Assembly: GCA_009599575.1 (NCBI GenBank)
Contig: VWND01000084.1
Coordinates: forward strand, 124,001-188,000
Origin: Blumeriella jaapii
Taxonomy: Eukaryota; Ascomycota; Leotiomycetes; Helotiales; Drepanopezizaceae
Length of the DNA stretch: 64,000 nt
Direction: 5' to 3'
Shown here: in pieces, positions 48,033 through 58,600 of the stretch
Layout: every line of letters starts with the position of its first letter
Numbering within the stretch: the stretch's first letter is position 1
Position numbers and translations under genes: made by a program
Notes under the pieces: generated by a model
The model's input: only the letters and a program-made list of their open reading frames with translations
Told to the model about the DNA's origin: nothing
Databases searched by the model: none

Positions 48033-49053
48033 ATAGTATTTAATTAGCTTTGATTCTCAGCTTTATTAAAAAGGCTTATTTCTGCTTTTGTCGGTCCGAA
48101 GCAAATTGCTTCGTATTTATTAATATAGCAAATACTATTATTTATACAAAAATTAAATGCTTTGCATTTAAAGCGAATATAAGGTTTTTCGCAGTAAATT
48201 TTTTTGTTATTACAAAATCCATATTTAAGGCTACGGGGTTTGTTTTAATAATTATTTTTACTATTTTAATAGCCGCGATTTTGATTTTCGCGTTGATTTT
48301 CTTTTTTCTTTTGATAATCGTTATTATAATTAATGTTTCGCTGATTTTAATCGTTAATACGGGAAAATTGCTATTAGGCAGCTATTATTTTTACAATAGT
48401 TTGGCGAAGCTAATCGCTTCGCGCATTTTAAAAAAAGTAGTTATTATAAGAGCTATTTTAATTGTTTTTATTATCCGAATTAACGTAAAGAAATTTCTTC
48501 TGCTATTATATAAAACTTTCGATCTTGTTTTAAAATTTTTGAATTTTAATATCGGTAAATTTTAATACGAAAGTTTCGATATTTTTGTTAAGCTTTTTCA
48601 AGTTAATAAATTTTGCAGAACGATTAAATAGTATAATAATTAATTGTTTTTTAGCGATTTCGGTAATTTTTAATGGCTGGGCATATTTTTGCATTAAAGC
48701 TTTTACGTTTTTTTTGTAAATAAAAAAGGAAAATTTCTTTTGGTTTATGGCTTCGATAATACGTTCGCTTTGGTTTTATTTAAAAACGAACTTTACAAAT
48801 TTGAAATATTAATCGAAGGTTTCAAAGTTTTGTTTATTAATCTTAAAGTGCTTAATAGTTTTATTGCGAATATTAATTAAAAGGCTAAGTAAAAACAATC
48901 TTTTTTATTTAATTTCGCTTAAGACTTTTTTGTTAACGAAAACGTTAGAAACTTTCGTATAAATGCGATAATAAACCTTAAGTTTTTTGGCTTGGCGGAT
49001 TATTATAATAAATTGTTTAAGAAAAGCGATAATATCGCGGATTTGTTAACGAT
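48033..49053 (-). pseudogene. A2 gag, middle segment
   Basis: Minus-strand frame continuing from the D2 junction: the D2 TSD cgtag interrupts a frame reading ...RYDRQQIRDI in ancestral form, then FLKQFIIIIRQAKKLKVYYR near 49010 and KKNVKALMQKYAQPLKITEIA near 48690. It is capsid-like and Lys/Ile-rich, with few stops. The plus-strand open frame 48050-48565 is a hydrophobic shadow of this region. RIP-altered. Confidence 0.65.
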
Positions 49054-49219
49054 CGTAGTGTTACGATCCTGGTTGCCAGTGGTATGGTTGCCAGTGGTAT
49101 GGTGCCAGTGGTATGAATGCTGGTGGTGAATGCTGGTGGTGTTGGAATAAGGTTTGGGCACGGACCACCTCGGCCACTAGGCCTCGCGCTAAGTCACGTG
49201 ACCCACAAGCGCAACCTAT

Positions 49220-49230
49220 TATATATAAAA
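49220..49230 (+). promoter_or_regulatory. Putative TATA box in D2 5' LTR
   Basis: TATATATAAAA, conserved as TATATAAA at 57190-57197 in the 3' LTR, about 20 bp upstream of the hairpin. Position within the LTR fits an element promoter at the U3/R border; this is inferred only from sequence. Confidence 0.45.
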
Positions 49231-49239
49231 TTCGCGACC

Positions 49240-49257
49240 CCGAGCATTCTAGCTCGG
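49240..49257 (+). other. Conserved hairpin in the D LTR
   Basis: CCGAGC-ATTCTA-GCTCGG forms a perfect 6-bp stem with a 6-nt loop. It is conserved at 57208-57225 (loop ATTTTA) and, in the other orientation, in the D1 LTRs. It lies just after the TATA-like box, so it would be at the 5' end of the transcript. Confidence 0.6.
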
Positions 49258-49366
49258 TGTTTTTTTTTTAATTTATATGCGTACCTTTTGGTTCATATTA
49301 TTTTTTTAATTACCCTTAAGCTAGCTGTGATATAAAAAAAAACCAAACAATTTTCGCTGAAAAGCT

Positions 49367-50804
49367 TTGTATCTACGATTAAAAACTCGATTTGCTTTTG
49401 CAATTCGAACTTTTTTCAAGCCGCTCGTACCGACGTTTATTTATCGGTGCTTTAATCAAAACTCTTTTTTATTAATTTTATTTCCAGAAAAAGCTGGAAT
49501 TTTTTTTCCTTATCAATTCGATCTGCTTTTGCAATTCGAATCGCCCTTTTTCAATATTATAATACCTTATGCCCTTTTTATAAATCGACGCGGCATCCGA
49601 AAACGAACGCAATCCGTACGATTCGGCTTCGAATCAGCACTTCCACTTTCTGCTTTTGCCTTTGGCGCTTTCGAATTTCCATTCGTTCCAAGCTTTTTCG
49701 ACGACTCTGACAGCGAGTTTTTATTCTACGATTTTTTTACCGAACCACAGTTATTTGCTGCTGGATCCCTTCGCTCTATTATCGAATCTAAAATCGAATT
49801 GTACGACGCTGACATCTTAATACTTTTAAACCGACGAATGCCCTTACCGACTACTTAGTATATTTGCTAACGCTAAAAAATTTATTACGGCCCAGCAGCT
49901 TCAGATCGCTTAGATAATCGCTTAAGCTATTGCCGCCGCTCGCCTTCCAGTTTTTTCCGCTAATATCGCCCGCGACGCTTTTTTTCTATTTCGAGCTTCG
50001 CGCGCTTTTACCGCAGACTTTTAATCAATTTCCGAATATTACTTTTTCGTTTTCGATTTAGCTATTTTTCGAATCGAGCTATCTAAGATTAAATATCTTC
50101 GCTACGCTTTCAGCGATTATTAAAAAAAAGTTGAATATAACGCATAAAAAATAAATATAAAACTGTTTATTAAAAAGTACTTAAAGAATTTTATACAAAA
50201 TATAAATTAAACTAAAACATATTTTAAATGCATTATTAAAAAAGCAAAAACTATTATTTTAAAGCATTTGAACTTCGAGTTTTATAACCAAGCCTAGTCG
50301 GCCCGAAACGTCGCATTTTTAATCAGCGTTTTTTTAATTACAACCGCGTTTAATTTGCCAAGTTGTAATATAATAAGCTTTATATAAACAACGGTTAGAT
50401 TTATAATAACTTTCGTTTTTTGTTTATCCGCTACGCAGTTATTAGTAAAATTGCTAAAAACCGTTGGTTTAAAAATATATGCGAAAAAATCACTTTTATT
50501 TTTAAATACGATTTTCGAATAAAAAAGTATAAAATAAATAATAATTATATTGTTTTAAACGAGTTTTTGACCGTTGCGGATAAAAAATCACGTAATATTC
50601 GAGCTGAAAAAATAGCTTTTGCCCGTCGCATAAACTATTTTTCTTTTGCTATAGCTTTTGCTAACTAAAATTCTAAGCGTATTTCCGGTATTTTTAAAGT
50701 TTTATAACGTTTTATTTTTTTAGCCTTTTTTATTCGCACGGCTTTTTTCTTTTTTAATAAAAATTCTTACGAGCGTATAGCTGCCATTTTTGCCACCTCC
50801 GGTT
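49367..50804 (+). pseudogene. D2 gag, main part
   Basis: The plus-strand frame is open at 49367-49858 (163 codons), then continues in pieces to 50804. Shared blocks with D1: INRRGIRKRTQSVRFGFE and SEFLFYDFF near 49590-49740. Its central part is Phe-, Arg- and Lys-rich. It is separated from its zinc knuckle (52645) by E. The 163-codon piece is part of gag and not a host gene. RIP-type stops end it at 49858. Confidence 0.75.
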
Positions 50805-50809
50805 TTTTC

Positions 50810-50981
50810 TGTGACGAACCTCATATATTTCCCTTAAGATACAGACAAAGAGCTGAAAGGAAGGAAGCTCCCAGGGCGAACTATATACACTGTAGAACCC
50901 CCTGGCCCTGGCGCTACGCCAGAAATGTAACGGAAGGCTGAATAGCCGAAAGCCGAACAGCCGAAAGGCCGGGCCGTTACA
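50810..50981 (-). repeat. 3' LTR of E (172 bp)
   Basis: TGTGACGAACCTCAT...GGGCCGTTACA; identical by eye to 52448-52619. It contains CCCTGGCCCTGGCGC and a CCGAAAG(C/G)C repeat near its right end. Confidence 0.94.
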
Positions 50982-52447
50982 CTACCCCCCCCTCCGAAAA
51001 AAGCTGGCCTCCAGCTGACTGTACAGAAAATACCGAAGGTTCGGCATACCGAAATGAAATAAACGAACGAACGACTGCAATTGCAATCAAAGAATAAAGG
51101 AGTGAAAGAAAACCACTACTGAAAACCCTACTCCGAACCGTCCGAAACTCCTCAGCCAGTGCAGCCTGAATTTCAGCCTGATCCTTTTGGCCGAACAAAC
51201 CTATTGCAGCCAATTGCTTGCTTTTCAGAATCTCAAAGCAATGGCGGGTCTGAAATTGGTGCAACTGATTGTACGGTCCCAAGCCTCTCTTTGAGCTATC
51301 GACGAAATAAAAGCCTTAGGCAGAACTGGGTCCTTCTGCTCTAGAATTAAAGTTTTATACATGTTGAATGCTTTTGAAACCTTAATTGCTCCTAGCTTAT
51401 CGATACGTTCGAGCTTTTCTCGTTCGCGCTTTTCGATTTGCGTAATTTTCATAAGGTCGCCAGCGTCGTAACGTTAGCCGGCGGGTCGGTGTATTCGTAC
51501 GCATACCGATTATCCTAGAAAAGTTGCGAGGGCGTTCCGAGGGGTGCTAAGGCCGGGCTGGCCCGAATTGAAGAAAAAGGACCGAAATTGGCAGGGCCGA
51601 ATTGACTGAAAGGGCCGAAATTGACTAAGCCGATTTCTCGAACCAATTGAACGTTGCAAAAGTGCAATATGCAAGCTTGGTGGTAGGTGAATCCATATAG
51701 CCCCGGAATAGCCTTTTCATCGGGTCGGCTAAACCAATCCGAAAGGTCGATTCGTACTTAAACTTTCGATTTGAGGGGTAACAAAGTTTGACTGGATTTC
51801 CAGGGTCCACCGAAATTGTCAGGATCGGGTAAATACGGCCTGGGCCGACGATTTTCGGTAAGATCGCCGGTTCGAAGAAAAAGGTTGAAGATTTTCAAGC
51901 TGCTGCTCAGATTCCAAAGTGCGTTGTTGTTGCATTCGTAATTGAATAGAACTGGCAGAGCTGTTCAGGAAGTGGTGTAAACATAGCTATGACGTAGCTA
52001 GTTTAGAAACGAATGAATAATCGAATAAACAAAGGGGAGGTTGGTGCTGTAGTAGCTGTCGGGGGTGCTTTTGGGTCGGAAGCACCAAGTTATCGGTGGG
52101 AGTAGTCGTATTGAAGTATTGTAAGGCAGTGCACGCTAGTATGGCGGTAGCGTACGAGAAGGTGCAATAATCGTAGTAATAGAAGGTAGGTAGGTTGGTG
52201 GCGCAATTGATCGGAAGCGCCTGAAACAATAAATTTCGTGGTTTAGAATGGTGCGAGAGGTCGGATACACCGGAAACAATATAATGGCGAGAGTTGTAGT
52301 CGATAAAAGGGGCAATAACCAATAACCAATAATCAATAATCAATGAGCCAATAAATCAATGAACCAATATCAATAAAGTCAATAAATCAATAATCAATAA
52401 TCAATAATCAATAATACGACGTCACTCCGAACGAAGGGTCTGTATAG
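50982..52447 (-). other. E interior: short frames, no recognised protein
   Basis: Minus-strand frames of 101, 75, 61 and 118 codons occur (51282-50977, 51452-51225, 51810-51625, 52343-51987). None has a motif I recognise; MKITQIEKREREKLERIDKL at the start of the 75-codon frame is charged and could form a helix. The region may be a non-coding spacer derived from a parental element. A short AATCAATA-rich array occupies about 52315-52422. Confidence 0.5.
52315..52422. repeat. AATCAATA-type microsatellite in E
   Basis: Imperfect repeats of (C/T)AATAA(T/C)CAATA over about 100 bp near the inner end of the 5' LTR of E. Probably low-complexity leader sequence. Confidence 0.75.
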
Positions 52448-52619
52448 TGTGACGAACCTCATATATTTCCCTTAAGATACAGACAAAGAGCTGAAAGGAA
52501 GGAAGCTCCCAGGGCGAACTATATACACTGTAGAACCCCCTGGCCCTGGCGCTACGCCAGAAATGTAACGGAAGGCTGAATAGCCGAAAGCCGAACAGCC
52601 GAAAGGCCGGGCCGTTACA
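52448..52619 (-). repeat. 5' LTR of E (172 bp)
   Basis: Identical by eye to 50810-50981; TSD ttttc follows at 52620-52624. Confidence 0.94.
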
Positions 52620-52770
52620 TTTTCCGCTTGGCTGCGCGTTTCTTTGGCGTTTATTATAATTGCGGCAAGCCCGGCCATTTCGCAAACGTTTGCTCCGACG
52701 CCAAGCTTAGTCGCAAAATCGCCGAAATAACTATCGACGAAAAGCAAAACGATTTATTAAAAAACTTTTA
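52620..52770 (+). pseudogene. D2 gag C-terminus with CCHC knuckle
   Basis: Reads YYNCGKPGHFANVC at about 52648-52690: zinc knuckle with the first Cys as Tyr, identical in defect to D1 at about 9573-9531. It resumes directly after the right TSD of E, joining to 50804. Confidence 0.82.
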
Positions 52771-52899
52771 AACCGTGGTAAAAATTTTTATTATAGCAAA
52801 AGATTCGATTTATAAAAGGATTTAAAATTTGACCAGCGCTTTTTAATAGAAAAGCGACAGTTTTTAATTTTTATAAAATTAATACGTAATAAATTATAT

Positions 52900-55800
52900 A
52901 TTAAAACACTTGCATATATCGATAGCGAAGCTAATATTTTCGGTGCGATTAAAACTTTTTTAACGTATTAACTTTTTTAACGTTTCGAAGTAAGTTTTAT
53001 TCGGCTGCACAAATTTATTATATTTACCGGCTATAATAGCAAGCCGGAAAAGCTTATTTTTTTTATTATTTTTTTTTTTTTTACGATTAACCGACGTCGT
53101 ATAAATTTTTCTTTTTTAATTATAAACCTGGGTTTTTACCGACGTTTTTATTAATCGCAAATTTTTATAGTACTACGACTTAAAGCAAGCGTATAGCCAA
53201 GGAAAAAACAAAATAAAATAGCTATTCGATATGTTTATTATTTTTTATTTTAACAAATAATTGTTCGTCGATTTTAATCAGCGAACAAAGCTTAAAATGT
53301 TTAATCGCATATATTAAAAGAATACAAACAGACGAAACAGCGTAATAAAAGCTTTATATATTTCTGCCAGCATTTTTACAATAATTAAAAAAGCTTATTT
53401 AAGCTTTAAAACTGATAAATCTTCTACGTTTATACGAGATTTTAAAAGCAGTTTGCATAAAATGGAAAAGTTTTTTATTAACAGCCCTAAACCGACCAAG
53501 CCGGTTTTTCAACCGTGCCAATTACCTTTTTTATTTTTAATTGCAATATCAGCTGTATTTCCGCCTTTGCATTTAACGCTTTATAAATACGCTACGAAAA
53601 GCGAATGCGGGCCGCAAAAAAAAAAAAGTTATTATTATTCAGCGATTACACGTTTATTGCTTTTATATACGATATAAACAAAAAACGTTTCCGCCGTGCG
53701 AAAGTCGCCGAGTTTAAAAAAGTTATATAGCTCGCGGCAGTAAAAAGCATTTCCGTTTTCGACGCTTTGCAAGCCAAATATAACGATAACGTAATTTTTA
53801 TAAAAAAGCTTTTTTCAGTTTAGTATTCGAAATTCGAAAAATTATTTTATAAACAAAAAAGCGATAAGCTCGCTTTTCGCCGCTTCGATATAAATTATAA
53901 AATACATTTTGCTACGGAAAATACGCTTTTTATAAAACTATTTAAACGCTTTACGAATAAACAATTTACAAAAATCAAAAATTATATTTTCGATAATTTG
54001 CATAAAAGCTTTATTAAATCTTTTAATATTTTTTTCGCCGCTCCGATTTTATTTATTAAAAAGTCAAACGGCTTTATACACTTATATATCGATTACCGCA
54101 AGCTTAACGATTTTACGAAAAAAAATCTTTATCTTTTGCTTTTGATCGACGAAATACTGGCGCGAATTATTAAAATCAAAATGTTTACGAAAATTAATAT
54201 TTAATAAGTATTTAATCGAGTCCGAATATTCGAAAAATTTAAAAAACTAATCAGTTTTCGCATCCGATACGGCATATATAAATATAAAATTCTTCCGTTC
54301 GGCTTTATTAATAGGCCCGCTATATTTCAACGTTTTATTAATAATATTTTTATAAAATATTTAAATAATTTCTGCTTAGCGTATTTTAACGATATTTTTA
54401 TTTATTTCGCGAATAATTTAAAATATAAAATCTACGTTAAAAAGATTTTGTCGATTTTAAAAAAGCACGGTTTAAAAACTGATATTAAAAAATGCGAATT
54501 TAATATTACAAAAATTAAATTTTTAAATTTCGTTATTAATATTTAAAATATTAAAATAAATCCGGAAAAAATCGCTATTATTAAAAATTAATAATATACA
54601 GCGAATATGCGAAGCGTGCAAAGCTTTAGGCTTTTGCAATTTTTACAAACGTTTTATAACCGGCTACAATCGCATTTGCCGCCCTTTTACTGCTTTTATA
54701 AGCAAAAACGTTTTTTTCGTATTCGAAAAAAAGCAGAAAAACGCATGGAAAGTATTGCGCAAAGCTTTGCTAAATACTTTCATTTTGTGTTATTACGACT
54801 TTTATAAGCAAACGCGCCTAAAAACCGACTTTTTTAATAAAATAATAGCTAGCGTATTATCGCAATTGCAAAAAAATAATTTTTATTATCCGGTCGGTTT
54901 TTTTTTCAAAATTATAATCGACGCCGAATTTAATTATCCGATTTACGATAAAAAGCTTTTCGCTATTTTTCGCTTTTTTAAAAATTATAAGCCGAAGCTG
55001 TTAAGCGCTTAAAAAAACGTATATATATATATCGATCACCGCGTTTTGAAATATTTTATAATAATCAAAGACTTTTCGGCTCGATAAACTCGATAGGCCG
55101 AGTTTTCGCCGATTTTCATTTTATAATTATATATCGGTCGGAAATTATTAATACGCTCGCTAATACTTTTTTTCGCAAAAACCAAAATATTTTTTTATTA
55201 AAAGCGCGATAGCGAGCAGTTCGAAAGCAGCAAATGCTTTCAAACGATAAATTAAATTTTTAGATTTTAAAAAAAATGGCTGTTAAAAGCATAGCTACGC
55301 TGACGCTTGTAAAAATAGCGTCCGATAAGCGCGATAACGACAGCATTTTTTCCGAAAACGAAAAAAATAATAAAAACGAAAAGAATAAAATGCTTATAAA
55401 AGAATTCGCAGATCCAATTTTCGTAATCGCGTACGATATATATAATTATACAATTATAAACGATTTGTTGCAAGCTAACAAAAACTTTTTTTTTTTCGAA
55501 GCGTAACGAACGCAAGCCCGCAATTATAATTTTAATTATTAATTACGACAAAACAAATTGTTTTTTCAAAGCAGATTAATAATGCTTTTGAAATCTTTCG
55601 AACTGCGAATCTTTTTAATCCGACATATCTACGAACAGCTTTGCGTAGCATACGCTAAGATAAAAAAAATAAAGCTTTTAATCGGTCGCAAATATTATTA
55701 AAAAATTATAAAAGCAAATATATAATAATACGTTTCGAATTATCGTTATATACGAATAAAAATTAAGCGCGACAAAACTCCGGGCTTTTTGAAACTTTTG

Positions 55801-57025
55801 CTTATATTCAGCAGATTTTATTAATATTTAACGATAGATTTTACGAAGCTTTTATTAAACGAAAATAATTACGATTTCGCTTTCGTAATAATAGATCGCT
55901 TGTCCAAAAAGCTTTTGTTAGTTTTTTGTTATAAAATTATTATAGCGAAAAAGCTGGCAGTTTTGTTTTTGATTTATTAAATGCGCTATTTCGGCATGCC
56001 GGATTCAATTGTTTCGGACCGAAAAATTTAATTTGTTTCGGTTTTTTGGCAAAAATTCTGCCGTATATTAAAAATCAAAATCAAATTAATTACTGCGTAT
56101 AATTTTAATATCGATAAACAGACCGAAGTAATAAATTAATATATTAAGCAACGCTTCCGCTCTTTTTGCTTTTATTACTAAAACAATTAGAAACGCTTTT
56201 TACTTTTAATAAATATTATATAATTGATTTTATCGCACGAGTTTTTCGGCAACGTTTTTTTTTTTTAAGTTTTAAATAAATACGAGGCTCGCATATTCTA
56301 AAATATAAATAATTTTCGTTTTTTCGCTCGGTTATCGAAAAGCTTAACCGCGACGAAACTTTACACTTGGCTTTCCGAATTAAAAAAGTTATAAAATACG
56401 CGCAATCGTTTATTACGTAATAACAAATTAAAATAAAACGCTTCGCCAATTTATACAAACGACTAATAAATTAAAATATAGGCGACGAAATATTAATAAA
56501 TATTAAAAATTAAAAGCTCGACCGACTTTTCCGGAAGCTTTTAAACAAATAATACGGCTTAATTAAAATCGTCGATAAAATAAAAAAAAATTAAAAGCTT
56601 GACTTTTTCGCAGATTGGTTAATTTATTTAATTTTTTATTTATATTCGCTTCGAAAGCATATCAGCAATCTTTTACCTGGCCAACGCCGCTCCGAACCAG
56701 CCTCTATTCAACTACTTTTTAAATAAACGAAATAAAAGATCGAAAGAATAATAGATTCGAGGTTGCATAAAAAAATATTGCAATACCAGATTAATTAAAA
56801 AAGCGTTGATAAAAATCTCGAATAATACTTTTGTTTTGACGCTATAACGGCCCTCCATATTCTTCAGGCATTTTACCGATCGCATCCTATCGCCAAAAGC
56901 TTTTTACGAGCATTTTCCGCATAATTGCAAGCTTATAACGAAAGCAGAAAGAATTATACTAAATTGGAGAACGATAAACCCATGACTGCAATTGCGAAAA
57001 CGCAGTTTTTCGGAAGGGGGGGGTA
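52900..57025 (+). pseudogene. D2 pol: retropepsin, RT, RNase H, integrase, chromodomain
   Basis: Retropepsin lies at about 52905-53230 (YIDSEANIFGAI, DSG altered to DSE). RT spans 53850-54640, with KKSNGFIHLYIDYRKLN near 54060, LPFGFINRPAIFQRFI near 54295 and the catalytic box reduced to YFNDIFIYF near 54390. RNase H is at 54755-55080. The integrase core is at about 55850-56250 (YDFAFVIIDRLSKK, then YFGMPDSIVSDRK and NIDKQTEVIN). The chromodomain is at about 56725-56900 (RIIDSRLHKKILQYQI). The frame ends near the purine tract at 57011-57023. Inactivated by RIP. Confidence 0.87.
57011..57023 (+). promoter_or_regulatory. D2 polypurine tract
   Basis: CGGAAGGGGGGGG immediately before the 3' LTR at 57027; the plus-strand primer site. 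The D1 counterpart is at 5206-5220 on the minus strand. Confidence 0.7.
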
Positions 57026-57026
57026 A

Positions 57027-57300
57027 TATTACGATTCTGATTGCCAATGGTATGGTTGCCAATGGTATGGTGCCAGTGATATAAATGCTGATGGTGAATG
57101 CTGGTGGTATTGAAATAAGGTTTGGGCACGGACCACCTCGGCCACTAGGCTTCGCGCTAAGTCACGTGACCTATAAGCGCAACCCATTGTATATAAAGTT
57201 CGCGACCCCGAGCATTTTAGCTCGGTGTTTTTCTTTCAATTTACATGCGTACCTTTTGGTCCACATCACTTTTCTGATCACCCTCAAGCTAGCTGTGACA
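57027..57300 (+). repeat. 3' LTR of D2 (274 bp)
   Basis: Begins TATTACGATTCTG (TG mutated to TA) and ends AGCTGTGACA; TSD cgtag follows at 57301-57305. Includes the TATA-like box (57190-57197) and hairpin (57208-57225). Confidence 0.92.
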
Positions 57301-57305
57301 CGTAG

Positions 57306-58124
57306 TTTCGGAATTCCGATTTTAAAACTTTAATTAATTTACGCTAATTTCGAGCTTTAATAGCTTTTTATTTATTTATCGATTTGATAATATTCTTGAT
57401 AGTTGGGTTATAATAGCGAAGAAGTTTTTCGAATATTTTAGTTTTAAAAACTTCGAAATTTTTACAGGTTTTTTTATATTTTTCGATAAAGTCGGTAATA
57501 TTGGCGCTACTGAATAAAAGTATACCAGGGGAGCCAGAAAGGAGCATACGGCCTCGCATAAGAAAACGAAAAGCGTCGTTGTTTATAATATTAATAAAAG
57601 TGTTAATAAGGTTTGAATTAAATAAATAAATGTTTTTTGAAATTGCAGATTAAAAATTTTTAGTATGAAAAAAATCGTTTTTAATAAGGGAGCTATTAAA
57701 AAAGTTTTTGTGTTTTTTAAAAAAATTGAATAAAATAAGATTGCGTTCAGATATTTAAATAATATATTAAAAAACTTGTTTTTTAGTAGATTAATTAAAT
57801 TAATATAATATTATTATATAATTCACGGTTTCGATATTCCGTGGCTCAGGCTAATACACGTATAGCTATTTTTTTATTATTTTTAATAAAAAGCCGCAAA
57901 TTGTAATTGTTATAATTACAAAGCGTAAAATCAGGAAATTAAGTTTTCGCCAGGCGTTTAACCAAAAGAGATTTAGTTCAGAAGGGCCGAGCGCAGCGGT
58001 CGAAGCGTACGAACCAATATTCGATTTGTTATTTTTAAACAAAAGGGCGATTTTCGAGCTTTAAACTTCGTACGATTTAAAATTGCTTGATCGTAATTTC
58101 AAACGTTTCTGAGATATATTGCAT
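57306..58124 (-). pseudogene. A2 gag N-terminal part and leader
   Basis: Minus-strand frame. The open piece 57559-57368 reads ITDFIEKYKKTCKNFEVFKT and LLRYYNPTIKNIIKSI, like the N-terminal gag domain of long fungal Gypsy elements. A possible start is ATG at 58124, but several stops lie between, so the true start is uncertain. D2 cuts the frame at 57305. Bases 58125-58329 are leader up to the 5' LTR. Confidence 0.62.
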
Positions 58125-58329
58125 TTTTGTAATTTAATAATTATACGCAAAATAAAAAAAGCTATTAAGGATCTTTTATATAATACAATTGCGAACAATA
58201 TTATATAAGAAGTTTTTTAAGCCGTAATAGCGAAATATCGAAGTCGATTTTAATTATAAATTTAAAAATGCATCGGCGAATATATAAAAACGAAATATCG
58301 AAGTTTGAATTTCTGCGTAGATTATTAAA

Positions 58330-58596
58330 TGTAAAAATAGATAGGAAAACCAAACTAATACGGCTATATATCGATGGATAAAATAGTCTAAGGAATTTTT
58401 AGAAAAAACTAAAAAAAAGAAAAAAAAAATAAATGAAAATATGAATTGAACTGCGTGCTTATAATACTATTTAAGAGGATGCTTTGCTTTTATATCTGTT
58501 GAAGGTAGTCAGTGGCAGGGGGTCTCGGAGGGGTCTATGCCTCGACCACAGCTAAAACTACCAACTCCTATCAATACAAGGTATTACCGTTTTATA
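58330..58596 (-). repeat. 5' LTR of A2 (267 bp)
   Basis: TGTAAAAATAGATAGG...ACCGTTTTATA on the plus strand; TSD atat at 58597-58600. The right half is the least mutated of the three A LTRs, with CTCGGAGGGGTCTATGCC intact. Confidence 0.91.
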
Positions 58597-58600
58597 ATAT

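Larger units (their letters stand above)
49059..49332 (+). repeat. 5' LTR of D2 (274 bp)
   Basis: TGTTACGATCCTGG...AGCTGTGATA. It opens with a minisatellite of GGTTGCCAGTGGTAT units and then two GAATGCTGGTGGT units. Confidence 0.92.
50810..52619 (-). mobile_element. Young non-autonomous LTR element E (1810 bp)
   Basis: Two 172-bp LTRs (50810-50981 and 52448-52619) read base-for-base identical; TSD ttttc is at 50805-50809 and 52620-52624. The GC content is normal and no RIP is seen, in contrast to the saturated D2 around it. A G8-containing purine tract on the minus strand (50982-50996) adjoins the left LTR, so the element runs on the minus strand and the left LTR is 3'. The interior of 1466 bp holds only short frames and no gag, RT or integrase motif. 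Confidence 0.93.
49059..57300 (+). mobile_element. Gypsy chromovirus D2, complete, containing element E
   Basis: Plus-strand element with 274-bp LTRs (49059-49332 and 57027-57300) and TSD cgtag (49054-49058 and 57301-57305), inserted in A2 gag. E (50810-52619) lies near the end of its gag. Without E it is 6427 bp. Inverted relative to D1. Coding parts are RIP-broken. Confidence 0.94.
31431..58596 (-). mobile_element. Long Gypsy element A2, complete, with three nested insertions
   Basis: LTRs at 31431-31698 (3', 268 bp) and 58330-58596 (5', 267 bp) with 4-bp TSD atat (31427-31430 and 58597-58600). It contains B-1 (37069-44283), a solo B LTR (47615-48027) and D2 (49059-57300). Removing these and their TSDs leaves 11281 bp, unusually long for a fungal Gypsy. 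Minus-strand order: gag, retropepsin, RT, RNase H, integrase, about 0.4 kb of AT-rich spacer, an extra frame of about 3.3 kb (ORF3), 3' LTR. RT and integrase motifs place it with the fungal Gypsy family whose RT has a GYD box and whose integrase has an ER(G)H..I..A-type segment (family knowledge). Confidence 0.9.

Noticed and set aside
48050..48565. 171-codon hydrophobic open frame on the plus strand
   Set aside because: It overlaps the minus-strand gag of A2 antisense and only reflects AT-rich, Lys/Ile-rich codons read on the other strand.
49367..49858. 163-codon frame as a host gene
   Set aside because: It shares blocks with the D1 region 23702-23923 and lies just inside the D2 5' LTR, so it is gag.
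50982..52447. gag or RT inside element E
   Set aside because: Short frames show no zinc knuckle, DSG, YxDD or HHCC motif, so I do not assign a function.
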